Shown one piece after another: positions 32,526 to 43,278 of a stretch of DNA of 64,000 bases; the first letter of the stretch is position 1, and each line of letters opens with the position of its first letter. Position numbers and translations under genes: made by a program. A model generated the notes under the pieces. The model saw nothing but the letters and a program-made list of their open reading frames with translations. It had not been told where the DNA came from and searched no databases. Where the stretch lies: NCBI RefSeq assembly GCF_035046485.1, contig NC_085138.1, forward strand, positions 333,046,421-333,110,420. The letters are read 5' to 3'. This DNA comes from Aedes albopictus. Its lineage: Eukaryota; Arthropoda; Insecta; Diptera; Culicidae.

Positions 32526-33821
32526 ATGGATAGCTCGTCGGACCTTCAATCGAGTTACTCGACCCATAGCAGTTCTATGTCATCAACGGATTCGCATGAA
32601 GACTTGAACTGGAGTATACCACAGGGAAGCTTTGCAGCCGAATTGCAAAGTCAGCCGACTTCATTCATTGTTAGCGTGCTGGACGAGATGTGTTTTAATC
32701 CGGATCTTGAACTAGTTCAGCGACAATTGTTGTCCAATCCATTCAATGTTTGTAAAATTCTCCGATACATACCCGGTGCCAGGATGAAGCTTACAATCTA
32801 TTTCCAGTGGCTGGACAAGTTAACCAAAAACTTTGTTTGGACGGTGGTAGACAACATACGCGATTACACCTGCCAGCGCAGACGCTTGCCGAACGGACAC
32901 CTTCTTGGTTTCCGCTCTTTACTGAATCTGGGAACACTTTTAATGGAATCAGGATGGTATGCTGAGGCAGTCATACTACTCAACATCGCGAAAGGTCAAG
33001 CCAAAGGACGCCCGTTGAAGATACTGCAGGCATTGAAGGTTAAGGTTCTAGCCTTAGCGCTGTCCAATCGCGATGAAGCGGCCTCTCTCGCCATAACGGA
33101 AATCTACACTCTTATAGGATCGACAAAATCTATCCCAAAAGGTTTAACTGCAGAAATACATTATACTCTAGCAGTGAGTTATTTCGAAACATGTGAGTTC
33201 AACGCAAGCTACCAACAAGGATTAATGGCACTACGATTGTTGGTAGATGGATTTTGCTCTCACGAGATGATCATCAGAACGTTCCGTCAACTAGGCAAAA
33301 GCTGCTTGGCAATGCGAAAACCGTACCATGCAAAGCTACTGATCACCCAAGCACTTAGTTGGGCATGGAACACCTTTGGATCAACGAGCAACATGCACGC
33401 AGAGACGCTAGAAGACTACGCATTTTATCTCCTGATGCTTAACGCTTACGAGAACGCAGTGCAAGTAACCACTGAAGCGAAGAACATATACTACAACCTG
33501 TACGGCCGTTTGGGATTACAACCGGAGGTGGCACAAGGGAATCTGCCTTTTAGGTTGTTCCTGGAAAGTCACGCATTCAACAAACTGGAGCCAATCGATG
33601 GATATATTGATTTCTTAGGTGACTCTGTCCGGAAGTTGGAAATAACCGAATCGGATGATCGACAGCTGGTGGCCTTTGAAAGAATACGACCAATGATGGC
33701 AGTACGAGACATCTGTCGAGGTATGAGTAATGATCTACCGTTTGATGTTATCATTGAGACAGTGCAACCGCAATGCTCAGTGAATGATGTTAAAAATTTG
33801 TTTTTCAATGATTTAATGTAA
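32526..33821 (+). CDS. APPBP2-like TPR protein, intronless and short
   Basis: 431 codons. I start at the ATG at 32526 (context aaaATGg); the frame is open upstream to a TTG at 32481 but has no earlier ATG. Residues 1-30 are Ser/Thr-rich. Residues 128-330 resemble the tetratricopeptide core of APPBP2 (PAT1): GFRSLLNLGTLLMESGWYAE near 128-147, a helix pair at 208-240, AMRKPYHAKLLITQALSWA near 262-280, then W.TFGS and TLEDYAFYLLMLN near 281-306. Residues 340-431 match nothing I know. Human APPBP2 is about 585 residues, so the later TPRs are missing. APPBP2 binds the APP tail and microtubules and acts as a CUL2 ubiquitin-ligase receptor; this protein need not keep those roles. No introns, a nearby promoter and a long clean frame among decayed repeats suggest an expressed retrogene. 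Identity is from remembered similarity. Confidence 0.75.
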   Translation: MDSSSDLQSSYSTHSSSMSSTDSHEDLNWSIPQGSFAAELQSQPTSFIVSVLDEMCFNPDLELVQRQLLSNPFNVCKILRYIPGARMKLTIYFQWLDKLTKNFVWTVVDNIRDYTCQRRRLPNGHLLGFRSLLNLGTLLMESGWYAEAVILLNIAKGQAKGRPLKILQALKVKVLALALSNRDEAASLAITEIYTLIGSTKSIPKGLTAEIHYTLAVSYFETCEFNASYQQGLMALRLLVDGFCSHEMIIRTFRQLGKSCLAMRKPYHAKLLITQALSWAWNTFGSTSNMHAETLEDYAFYLLMLNAYENAVQVTTEAKNIYYNLYGRLGLQPEVAQGNLPFRLFLESHAFNKLEPIDGYIDFLGDSVRKLEITESDDRQLVAFERIRPMMAVRDICRGMSNDLPFDVIIETVQPQCSVNDVKNLFFNDLM

Positions 33822-33826
33822 ATAAA
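33821..33826 (+). terminator. Poly(A) signal overlapping the stop codon
   Basis: AATAAA begins at the last base of the TAA stop (33819-33821). Followed 10-30 bases later by 'gttaaactgttaagttgcac' and a T-rich stretch, it would leave a 3' untranslated region of only a few tens of bases. Confidence 0.55.
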
Positions 33827-33887
33827 TGTTAAACTGTTAAGTTGCACAATGTTCTAAAAGCATGTTTTTTCATTCATTTGACGTAAG

Positions 33888-34150
33888 CTAATAGCTTGAA
33901 CTAACATTTAGTAAAATATTTTCGTAAATATAGGCATGGTAAAGCTGTTTAACACGAAATACAGCCCCCATTGAGGTAATTAGTCTCTTTCTAGCGCTAC
34001 GAGCAATCGAGAAACTTTGGCCGTAGGCTGACAGGGAAGAAAGGTTTGTTTCTGCAAGCATGAACGTCTGTTTTCCAGGAGGAGCAGCAGATAGGGAATT
34101 GAGATAGATCAATGGAAACGGCCCCAGCGTACTAACTAGATTTGCGATTA
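33888..34150 (-). other. Open 97-codon minus frame, unrecognised
   Basis: 33888-34181 minus is open for 97 codons. The peptide is of balanced composition, less repetitive than most short frames here (SLSAAPPGKQTFMLAETNLS region), but I recognise no domain. It starts inside the LINE endonuclease fragment on the other strand, which argues against a gene start there. It could be a piece of a decayed gene or of an unknown retroelement. Confidence 0.25.
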
Positions 34151-34375
34151 GATGTTCGGTACGTGGAAGAGGAATTGCCAATCTCCCAACGCAACATCAT
34201 TGTATAAACTTGGAACAGCTTTCATCGTGATGGGAGATATCCAGAGGTGCATGATCGGTTGGCGACTGATCAACGAAAGACTGTACAGGTTGAGGATCAA
34301 GGTCCGATTTTTCAATTTGAGCATAACCAGCGTGCAAAGCCATCACTTAGGCTTGAAAAAGGCCCATACACTGCC
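34150..34375 (+). pseudogene. RTE-like LINE endonuclease fragment
   Basis: The plus-strand translation contains LGTAFIVMG, then CMIGWRLINERLYRLRIKV and RFFNLSI. These line up with the endonuclease part of the 8.2-11-kb LINE (LGTGFIVWS, CVIGWQPINARMCMLRVKG, RFFNYSI). A short orphan piece, broken on both sides. Confidence 0.65.
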
Positions 34376-34433
34376 TATCATCGCATATTAGTCCCATATT
34401 TGCTGGGTTTCCTATTCATATGGGACAGTTATG

Positions 34434-34620
34434 CGATCATAGGTAGTATAGCCGATGCAGTAAGCGCACATGTGTTCGGCAAGTCCATGTTGAGGGTGAC
34501 GTGATTTATTTCCACGTGTTGCAGGAAATGTTGGTAATGAATATTTCCGTGACTCCCTTCAGCAAAGAGTATCTTCGTGCCTGCCATACGATATATACAT
34601 GCAAAAAAGTCATGTTGGCA
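34434..34620 (+). mobile_element. Diverged Feilai-type SINE relic
   Basis: 'tatagccgatgcagtaagcgcac' (A-box region), 'gttgagggtgacg', 'aatatttccgtgactccctt', and 'gagtatcttcgtgcctgcca' follow the order of the intact Feilai copy at 58841-59126, with many substitutions. The B box is degraded and the 3' tail is missing. Confidence 0.75.
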
Positions 34621-34632
34621 GAGAACCCAGTC

Positions 34633-34742
34633 ATCGTATAAGATGTTGAAAAGATGTTCAAGTGGAGGCGATATACGTACATTTAACATGCGCCTAAATG
34701 GAGGCATGTACGCATATGGCCTCCACTTTATCATCTTATGCA
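34633..34742. repeat. Hairpin with 'gtggaggc' arms
   Basis: AAGTGGAGGCGATATACGTAC (34660-34680) pairs with GTACGCATATGGCCTCCACTT (34708-34728). Pairing extends outward through 'cgtataagatg' and 'catcttatg'. The same 'gcctccacttttgtacgcataag' string occurs near the right ends of the 1.08-kb elements at 36820 and 56695, so this is probably a small member of that family. Confidence 0.7.
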
Positions 34743-34996
34743 ACACCTTGTTCGATTATGATGGGCTAGATTGTCTAGTGACTACCGCTTCTGATTCGTA
34801 TGTAAAAGGTCATGGGTTCAATCCATAGTCCGTCCCTTTCCTCCTACTTTGTTTCTTTCTTTCAACATTCTCTTTTTCTTCTCTCCTTTACAACTCATGT
34901 ATATTCATGAACTATTCGTTTCCCTTCTTTCCAACTTCCGCAGCACAGTATATAACGTCTACAAGTTATGCAACCAAAGCGAACTGTACCGCTTAA

Positions 34997-35612
34997 CCCT
35001 CTAATACCCAATCCCGCCTTTAGACGGGGTAGAGTTTGAGCGTTTTTGTAATTTTTGTTTTGTGGGAAATCAATTTTTTTATATTTTTGGCTGATATTTA
35101 GGACTGTTCTGTATATCTCAAAATGGTTTTTGGTGTATTTTAAAGCGTATTTACATTTTTTAAAAATCATTGAAAAATTGATATTTTAGTCACCTTTTAG
35201 AAGTCATTGTTTATTTTGTATTGAATCGCTACAATTAACATATTTTAAATTTTTCCCAGATCATTCTATCCTTGTTTAGTAGTTTAAGGGAATCGAATAC
35301 ACTCTAAAATTATTTTCCTTAAATTTACACGGAAAATAAAATTTTCTCTGAAAATAAATTATAATAATAATATTTCAACAATAATCATAAAATCTCAAAA
35401 TGTTTTCATCTCAAAAAATCCGTTCCCCAAATTGGCTTCCAGGAAAAATATAAAAGTGTGGGGATGTTCGAAAATAAAAATTAGAAAAATCAAAAACGGA
35501 AACTCACGAAATCGAGAATTAAAAAGAATCATCTTCCAAAACATGTTTAAATCGATTTTAGATGACGAAAAATGATATTTAGATCAAAGTCAAAAATTTG
35601 GGTATTAGAGGG
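34997..35612. mobile_element. 616-bp TTAA MITE (CCCTCTAATACCCAA)
   Basis: TTAA (34993-34996), CCCTCTAATACCCAA, interior, complement TTGGGTATTAGAGGG, TTAA (35613-35616). The TIR is 15 bp with no mismatch. The AT-rich interior contains no frame. TTAA specificity points to piggyBac-class mobilisation. Confidence 0.93.
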
Positions 35613-35857
35613 TTAAGTATTAAGTATTAAGTATTCACCACACAATCTATCACCTTTCAAACATTATAAATAACTCCTATCCATGGATCGCATCACCGGC
35701 CCAACGGGGACGCCCAGATCTCCCATCCTTCCCGCCTAACAAATACCCCAGTCCGTGCAGGTTGTGAGGACGCAGAAGTGCTCTCGGTCTTTGGTAGCAA
35801 AAACCAGTACACTCAGACATTCCTTGCTCTTTGCAGCTTACTATAAGGGCTTGGCCG

Positions 35858-36939
35858 CCCAGACAACCAGGAATCGCATAAGGATGCACGTTGTACATCG
35901 TATAAAGTACTATTTTAAGTCACTATCGCATATATGTACGGCTGAGGGACAATTTTCATCCCATATGATGTTATTTTTTGAACTTACTGCGATGTAGCTG
36001 ATAAAATCATATAAGAGTGCAAATTAACTTTTATAATGTATGACTACATCGTAGTAGACGATATTCCGATGTTTTGTTGCGACGAACTTTGCTTATTCGC
36101 AAAAGCGTTCGAGTGAACTCGCAAAGTGTCAATTTAATTCACATAATTGCGTACTGCGATGATTATACGACTTCGCTTAGTGCTTTTCTAATTATGTCAG
36201 TTTAACTCGCATTGGTGTACAAACTAAATCGCATAAAAGTGAAAATAAACTCGTTCAAATGTATATACAAACTCGCATAAGCTAGAATCATTAACGTTGT
36301 CATATTGCGATGTGATATGTCATAACAATGAAAGAGGTGCTGTTGAAGTGCCAAAAAGCTAAAATAAAGTGAAAAGTCATCATTATGGATACGAAACAAG
36401 TTACAAAGTCATCATTTTTGTTTTGTTGACCTTATAATTAACAATGGGTGGTGCTAGCAAGAGAGGAGTAGTGGTAACTGTGCGGGAAATCATGCTACAT
36501 CATTTTGATTTCCAAAGAGCCTGCCGAACACGTACAGCGCACGGAAACCAAGTACATTCCAACAAGCACTGAGGTGAGTTAGAATGTCATGACATTTAAC
36601 CAGTGTGTTTCATAAGTAGTGTTTGGTGCTAAGTGTGAAGTGCGGCTCGATAATCCAAAGGTTATTAGTTCGATACTTAGGTGACAAGATTTTTTTATTT
36701 CGAATATTTTAAGTCGCATAAGGTGCTATATTACGTCGTAATAGTGCATACCGTACATCGCATAAGATATCGCTTCAAGTCATATAGCGTCATTATTTTC
36801 CCTTCAATGCACGTATAGCGCCTCCACTTTTGTACGCATAAGACACTTTTACTGCATCTTATACGATGTAACTTTACCGTATAAAAGTACGTATAACATG
36901 AACATAAACTTCATTATGCGTGCCAATTGGTTGTCTGGG
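35858..36939. mobile_element. 1.08-kb MITE-like element, copy A
   Basis: It starts CCCAGACAACCAGGAATCGC and ends with the complement GGTTGTCTGGG. A second full copy lies at 55752-56814, very similar along its whole length. The interior repeats the motif TCGCATAA or close variants about ten times, partly in inverted pairs ('cgtataaagtac', 'ataaaagtacgtata'). There is no open frame of interest. Flanks share only CG at each end, so the size of its target duplication is uncertain. Confidence 0.85.
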
Positions 36940-36966
36940 CGGTGCCGTTATTGTTAAAAAAAAAAC

Positions 36967-37212
36967 ATGAGCTGATACAATTGCACTATGAGAATAAGTG
37001 GAATGTCCCAGTCCTTGATTCAGTAGGATCTCAGTGCAATTGGTAACCAGTTCAGATCAATCACGGAGGAGCAACCATTGACATGTATAGTCAGAATTGA
37101 TCGTTGGTCGTTATGCAACATCTTGTACGATTACTGATTATCTGGGAAATGTCTCAATTAACCCTAGTAGAATGTTGGGGTAAATATGATCCAGACAGGC
37201 TCGCTGAATGTA
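36967..37212. other. Unassigned sequence
   Basis: Nothing recognised; a 64-codon plus frame at 37104-37298 has no motif. Confidence 0.35.
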
Positions 37213-38052
37213 TTCTACACGGAGAAACAAAAGTACCCAAAAGTGAGTTCAATCCACCCAACTTCGAGGTTGCGTGCGGGAAGCCAATTTTGAGTTGATG
37301 GAGTTGATGTTGAGGTAGGTAGTTTGCATTTAGGCGTATTCGGCCAAGCACAACAAGCAAACTATAGTATTACGGCGAAATCGATGAAATTACAGGAGAA
37401 AATCGGTGAAATCTAAGACATCACCGAAGAACCGGTGAAATCAGACATTTACAGGAGATCTGTGAATATTTTACCGAACAGATCGGTGATGGGACTATTT
37501 TACCGTACTACTGTAAAATGCATTTGACAGCTACGCCGGCAGCTTTGAGCATCAGTTCTATTAGATTAGCGCATCATCTTCAAGCAAGACTCTTATGTAG
37601 AGTGGTAGCAAGTGTCTTCCTGAACAGATGGTCGTGTGTTCACTCACATGAACGACTTTTTTTTACGAAAATAGAGGTTTTTTTTTGTGCTCGCATAAAA
37701 TCGCCGTAAATTTGTGAAAAACTACCGTACGGTCGGTAATATTTACGGATCATTTGTAAAATTGACAGTTCATTCGTAAACAAACATGCTGAGCGTTCTG
37801 CGATTTTTACGGCAAATTTGTGAAAAGTACCGAACGTTCCGGTAATTTTGACAAAAGCATTTTTCTGAGATTCACAGTACGTTCGGTGATTTGGAAAATC
37901 ACCGAACTTTTTACCGTACGTTCAGCTGTTGAGATTACGGTAAAATATTACCGTAATCCGTCATTTTTTCTAAGTGTGTAGCCTTACATCTTAGGAGAGT
38001 TAATAACTGTTTGTCCCATTGAGGATGTTACGCCAATAACAAGAAGAAGACA
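37213..38052. mobile_element. MITE-like unit with 'accg' motif repeats, then Feilai tail
   Basis: 37213-37982 has matching inverted ends (CTACACGGAGAAA against CTACACACTTAGAAAAA). The interior is built from repeats of 'cggtgaaatc', 'taccgaac', 'tttaccgta' and 'acggtaat' in both orientations. 37990-38052 is a Feilai 3' end ('tttgtcccattgaggatgttacgcc' with AAG tail). Confidence 0.6.
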
Positions 38053-38509
38053 TTTTAACTCAACTTAAGCTTAGCTTAGCATTCAATAGTCAAATTATGA
38101 ATTTTTAATTAACGTTTACTCTAAGTGATGAAGCACACAGAGTACAATAAACGTCTACAATTATACAGTAAAATTATCTCAATACATCATGTTATCGTAC
38201 AATGAACATTATTTGAATTTTCTCAATAACATAATATCGAAGAATAAGCTCTACCATCATCACCGGCTGGTTGTCTGTCTCTAAACGTTAGCCTTTGAAC
38301 AAAGCACAAATCCGAAAATTAAACAAAAGACCTACTAATAAGGCACTGATTCAAACTTCTTCCACCACGCACGAATCTTTGAATCGCCGCTTACATATTT
38401 CCAAAAGGTGGGTTTCAAAACTGACGCAAAACGCGGAACAATTAGAAGAAAATGAGAATTTCCAACTTCTCCGTTCCCTTCAAATAAAACAATTGTTTCG
38501 GATAAAAAT
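38053..38509. other. Unassigned sequence
   Basis: The 85-codon plus frame at 38295-38552 is Gln/Asn/Lys-rich and runs into the next MITE; no domain seen. Confidence 0.35.
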
Positions 38510-38511
38510 TA

Positions 38512-39451
38512 GGGTAGGTAATCAAAATTTGAACCAAATTGCGGCTTTCTGAAGCAGTGCAAATTTTAAGTGATTTTTTCTCCCACATGGAAATAATTTA
38601 CTACGGCATAATTTTATGTACATGAATGCCACGGGTATAAGCTTTCTATTCAATGGTATAAAGTTTGTATTTGCACCGAATTTCATTGAAATATGCTATT
38701 TTTCATCAACAATGATTTTAATCTTAATTTGAACCATCGTAATCAAAATTTGAACCAATTTTAATCTTAATTTGAACTACTGGCGGCAGCAGCTTGAGCA
38801 ACTCACAAAACAGCCAATTCCATGCTAAACAATTTAAAATCACATGAATCTGCTAATTCTCATATCTATTTATCATAAGGCAGTGGAATCTCAACTCAGA
38901 ATGTTCGAAATTCTTCAGGAATTTGAAAACTAAATTTGGAATTTTTCATCCTCCAAGAGTAAACAAAGCAACCACTAGCGCAGTCTGCAGGTCAACACTA
39001 GAAGCTCGCCCCTGTTTACTAGTTCAAATTTAGATTACAAATGGTTCAACTTAAGATAACATTCTTCAAGTAAGAATCACTTAAATTTGATAATTTTAAG
39101 ATAAACAATGCGGAATATTATTCGATTAGTCGATTCTACGATAAATAAGCTTTCGTTTGACGTATTCACTTATTGCGTGTGATGCCATGCTGGAGCTGTA
39201 TGGGTGCACCGAAAATGTGCTTTCTCTGGGGGGAAATAGGTGAAAATCACAGTGATTTTCCAATTGCTTATTTTCAATGACAAAAACGCGTTTTTCAATG
39301 CTTTTAAAATTTATGTTTTCAGATTATGTTATAGAAAGCTGTTTAACATCTTTTTCGGGACAATATTTACCCAAAAAGTACGTCATTCCAATGAATTTAA
39401 AAATAGTTCAAAGATTACATTTTGACTAGTTCAAATTTTAATTTCTTACCC
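38512..39451. mobile_element. 940-bp TA MITE (GGGTA.G.AAT.AAAATTTGAAC)
   Basis: TA (38510-38511), GGGTAGGTAATCAAAATTTG ... complement of GGGTAAGAAATTAAAATTTG, TA (39452-39453). Subterminal repeats of 'aaaatttgaacca' and 'tagttcaaattt' occur several times inside. No coding frame. Confidence 0.85.
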
Positions 39452-39453
39452 TA

Positions 39454-40340
39454 GGTTGGAATGAATAACCCCCACGAAACGCTGAACAATTTTTCGGAAT
39501 AACCAATTTTAGGATGCCTCTAGCCCAGGCACTTCGATTGGTGCTAAAAACAACGGGTGCACCAATCGTGGTCAGCGTCTCGGAGTTTGCTGGTTTTAGG
39601 CAGGAGATCTTGAACTCCATAAGGTGAATCAAGGTTTCTTTCCAAATTGCCAGGAAAATAGACGGCCATGTATTGCCGGAAACCCTGAACGATCGGAATC
39701 TTCTGCCTGATGAGATAAAAAATGAACTTAACTTATTTCCTAGATTCATTTCAGTCCAAGTAATAAAAAATTAAAAGCCCGCTAATTCACAGCAGGGTAT
39801 CGCTCAAGACTGTTGAGAATGCTTTGATAACCATGTGCACAACAGAAACATATGCTCGATGCAGAAATTGAGATTTTAAATATGAAAAGAAATCCACGTA
39901 CTCTGGTGAGACTCGAACTCACGATTCCTAATTCGCTAGAGTCCGACGGCACACAATAACAATAACAACAAGTGTTTGGGAGACAGTACCCGAAGCTCAC
40001 GACATTAAACAATAATTTACTCTCCCGCTTTGACATAGGTACCTACATGTGCACAACAGTATATGTGTTAGATGTTCATCTAAAGAGATTTAGATTGTGA
40101 AAAGAAGCAAAACCATGTGCGGCTGTGGAATTGAGTTGAGATCTACTCCTACTGGCGACAGAGATTTTTTTCTGTTCGGATGAGCCACTGTGACCAGTAT
40201 TTAGATCTTTTGTGGCAATACCCGTATCCTGAGTATTTAGTGCATGTTGCACTACTCCATTGTCATTGAGAGGCAACTCGGAACTCTAGCCCTTCCATGT
40301 CTTGCTTATAGTTTATTCCCAGGGCAACATAGAAAACCCG
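39454..40340. other. Unassigned repeats with tRNA-like fragment
   Basis: 'catgtgcacaacag.a.atatg' plus a following 'agattt...aaaagaa' block occurs at about 39832-39890 and 40049-40105. On the minus strand, 39915-39895 reads GAGTTCGAGTCTCACC, a B-box-like sequence, but no good A box precedes it. This is probably a truncated tRNA-derived repeat. The 103-codon minus frame at 39438-39749 is unrecognised. Confidence 0.4.
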
Positions 40341-40354
40341 GGTCCTGAGGCTAG

Positions 40355-42960
40355 TTGCAAAACGTTGTTAAATTAGAGAATATGCTCGGTAATAAGATTT
40401 CGCGGGAGTCCTTGTATCACCAGTACTTATCAGTCCTTAGTAGATTATTACGCAATTATATACGCAAAGCGCAGAGAAAATTGGGAGAGGATAGGACAAG
40501 ATCGAGCGATACGTCGAGAAGGAGTTCTGATGGACTGGATGCATCGAACACAAGTGAGAGTCGTGATTCGACTGCATCCACTGCTCCAGGACTAACAGCG
40601 GATATACAACGACAGCAACTACGAGACGAACTAGCGCTCCACATGGCCACAGCAGTCACGCAGTTCCGTGGGACAGACTCCATGTCCCGACATCGAATAC
40701 TAAAGCTGTGGAATTCCTATCGGTGCAGTAAGCATCCTAAACCAGGCTTTTTTGCCACAGTACTTGGAGGCCGTACAGAACTTCGAGGATCTGCAGTTTA
40801 CTTTGTATTCAGCGGCGGTGGCTGTTGTCAAGATGCTGGGATTACGGACGCGCCCGCAAGGAGACGATGAAGGTCGAACAGGGCCCAGCACACAAAAACC
40901 CCCGTGGATGCAACGTTTGGAGAACCGCGGATCACTACATTGTTGACCAAGATTGGTCGATTAACACAGTACAAGCAGAGGGAAATCGATCAACGAGGCT
41001 AGTTCATTATGTTGCTGAAATTGCGAAGCCCACAGAACTCCAAGATCTCCCAGAAGTCAACTTTACGGAGATCCTCGACACCCACGTACAGTGGTTGAGT
41101 GCGATTGCGGCGTTATGGAGAATGTTCGAATCGAAGCGGAAAGTACAAAACCGGATGTTCAACAATAACGAAAGGGAGTTCTACAACTGCATCCGAAAAA
41201 ACAAGCCTGATTACACTAGTTTACAGCATTTTTGAACTCGGTAAGCTGATGATCATTTTTGGTGTAGATTCATGCCCTGAGTTCGAAAACGTGAAGGAAA
41301 AAAATTACAGTAGAGCGGATTTTTTTTCGACTTTCCATACAAGGTTGATGATTTGAAATCGATTTTTGTTCTATTTTCAAGCAAAGTCACTCAATTCCCA
41401 CATCTCATTCTCCGTAATCAATGCCCCAATTGAGCTGAATTTTTTACTGTAACTCGCCCACATATGATATGTCAAATAAACGTTGAGAAAGAATTTTTAG
41501 ATTGTTTTTTCTTATTGGAAAAAATACATTTGTTCAAATATTTTTGGAAATTTTGCTAAAATTTAAGGAGATCGTCCCAAAAACTCGTCAATATCTTGAA
41601 TTTCATCAATCTGATGCAAAACCTGCATTCAGATGATCGAATGGTATTGTATTCAGCTTTAAATTTATGGAAAAAGATTTGAAATTGAATGAATAAAACG
41701 CAAGATATTTGAATTTTAGTAAATACCATATTTTTAAAAATTGTGAAACTCGATATTGAGCTAAAACTCAAAAACTGCTCTACTTAAAATTTTTTGAAGC
41801 GCGGTTTCGAAATCAGCGCTAAATTGTGCTTCAAAAATTTTGGTCGTTGACAGAAGTTTACGACTTTCATTTTATTTTGTAAACTAGTGTTATGGACAAG
41901 ACCTTCCGGAGATTGGCGACGTCACGCAGTTCTGTCCAGTGTCCAGACTCCAGAGCGACAGTGTAATGCAGTTTGAGGCATGACCGCGGTCGTAGTTACC
42001 GCCCAGGATATACGTGAGGCTACCCGGTATACCAGAAATTGGACTGCACCAGGACCCGATTTCGTGCACAATTTTTGGTATAAAAAACTCACGACGATTC
42101 ACGGGCGGATGGCGGCATGCTTCAACATGGTGCTAGAAGACCCCACGCAGCTACCAGAGTTTATTACCACTTATCTTCTGCCGAAGGATCAAAACACAAC
42201 CGATCCAGCAAATTACAGACTAATAACGTGCCTTCGAGTCTGTACATATTATTGTCGTCGGTAATAGCAATGAGGATACAAGCTCACTGCGATGCCAACA
42301 ACGTGATGATCGAGGAACAAAAAGAGTGTCGCAAGAACACGCAAGGTTGCAAAGATCAGGTGATCATAGATGCAGTCATTGGATCAACCCACCGAAAAGC
42401 AGAGGAACCTGAGCATGGCGTACATCGACTTCAAATTCTTTGGCTTCCTGCAACTTAGAGGTATTCGCCAAACAGCGATCAAGAAGGAATTGCAGGACAA
42501 GTTCTTGCATCGTGTCAACTGTGTTTTGAGGAGCTTTCTGTCAGCCGGCAACAAGGTGAAGGCGACCAGCACGCTTACGGTGCCCCTGTTGACCTACAGC
42601 TTTGGGGGTGGTAAAATGGTTCCAGACTGACCTCGAGGCGTTAGAACGAGCAGTACGAGTGGTGTTCACCAAGCAAGGCATGCGTCATCCATAGTCGTCT
42701 GTCGAGAGTGTCACCTTGCCATGCGCAGTAGGAGGAAGAGGCGTCACCAATATCCAGGCACTATGTGTCTCCCAGATCCAGCGGTTGCGGGCATATTTCG
42801 TAGAAAGCCACAGCCGTCATGAAATGTACCGCACTGTTTGTGAAGCTGACTACGTTTTCATCTTGGATGACCGCTGAAACTCGCATTGTTACGATCCGCT
42901 CGATACTGTCGTGATTGGACTACCATGGAATACAAATGCCCACTTTGAAATTTTGTTACA
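40355..42960 (+). pseudogene. R4/Dong-like LINE, internally deleted
   Basis: Plus-strand pieces in several frames: 40355-40750 (basic N-terminal region), 40825-41212 (frame containing NRMFNNNEREFY), then after the MITE 41980-42264 (TRNWTAPGPD and YLLPKDQNTTDPANYR, RT motifs 0-2). 42285-42440 follows (KNTQGCKDQVIIDAVI and SMAYIDFK, motif A). 42450-42880 resembles the C-terminal region (ALERAVRVVFTKQGMRHP, GGRGVTNIQALCVSQIQRLRAY). The palm segment with the catalytic Asp-Asp pair between 42440 and 42460 is deleted. Class by remembered similarity to R4/Dong elements with restriction-like endonucleases. Confidence 0.7.
41214..41890. mobile_element. 677-bp TA MITE (CACTAGTTTACA) inside R4-like LINE
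   Basis: TA (41212-41213), CACTAGTTTACAGC ... complement of ACACTAGTTTACAA, TA (41891-41892). It interrupts the R4-like relic between the two parts of its reading frame. The AT-rich interior has no gene. Confidence 0.8.
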
Positions 42961-43002
42961 ATCTCATTCTGTATAGTGCGTGTATATTTAATGCTACTGA
43001 AC

Positions 43003-43190
43003 AACCAACCGGTTGGTACAAGAAGGCGTGGAGCGCAGATCGCACGATGGGTGGACCAATTGGAGCGTAATTTGGCGAGCGTAGGGCGTGATTGACGTTG
43101 GAGAGCTGCAGCTGCAAATCGAGTTCTATGGCGGCAAATTATTGATTCACTGTTATCATGAATTTAATGTTGAACTAAATAAATGAAATG
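43003..43190 (+). mobile_element. 5'-truncated 3' end of an RTE-like LINE
   Basis: Matches, in the opposite orientation, 46791-46970, the 3' end of the LINE at 46787-49280: 'ggttggtacaagaaggcgtggagcgcag', then the coding end and 'ttaatgttgaactaaataaatgaaatg'. It ends in the same AAATG-type tail. A 5'-truncated copy is typical of incomplete target-primed reverse transcription. Confidence 0.88.
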
Positions 43191-43278
43191 AAAATCATGG
43201 AGCCTCAGTGCATAACTGTAATGGCTGTGGTTTGTTTATGGAATTACTCAGGAATTGTGGCATTCAAGATCTACAGTA

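Larger units (their letters stand above)
34745..36966 (+). mobile_element. Composite tRNA-derived SINE with two nested MITEs
   Basis: The head has A-box-like TGTCTAGTGACTACC (34771-34785) and B box GGGTTCAATCC (34815 region). The body runs to 34992, resumes at 35617-35857 and finishes at 36940-36966 with a poly-A-rich tail ('gttaaaaaaaaaacatgag'). The gaps are filled exactly by the TTAA MITE and the 1.08-kb element. A relic of the same SINE near 1098-1175 lacks the TTAA MITE. SINE length without insertions is about 515 bp. Confidence 0.65.
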
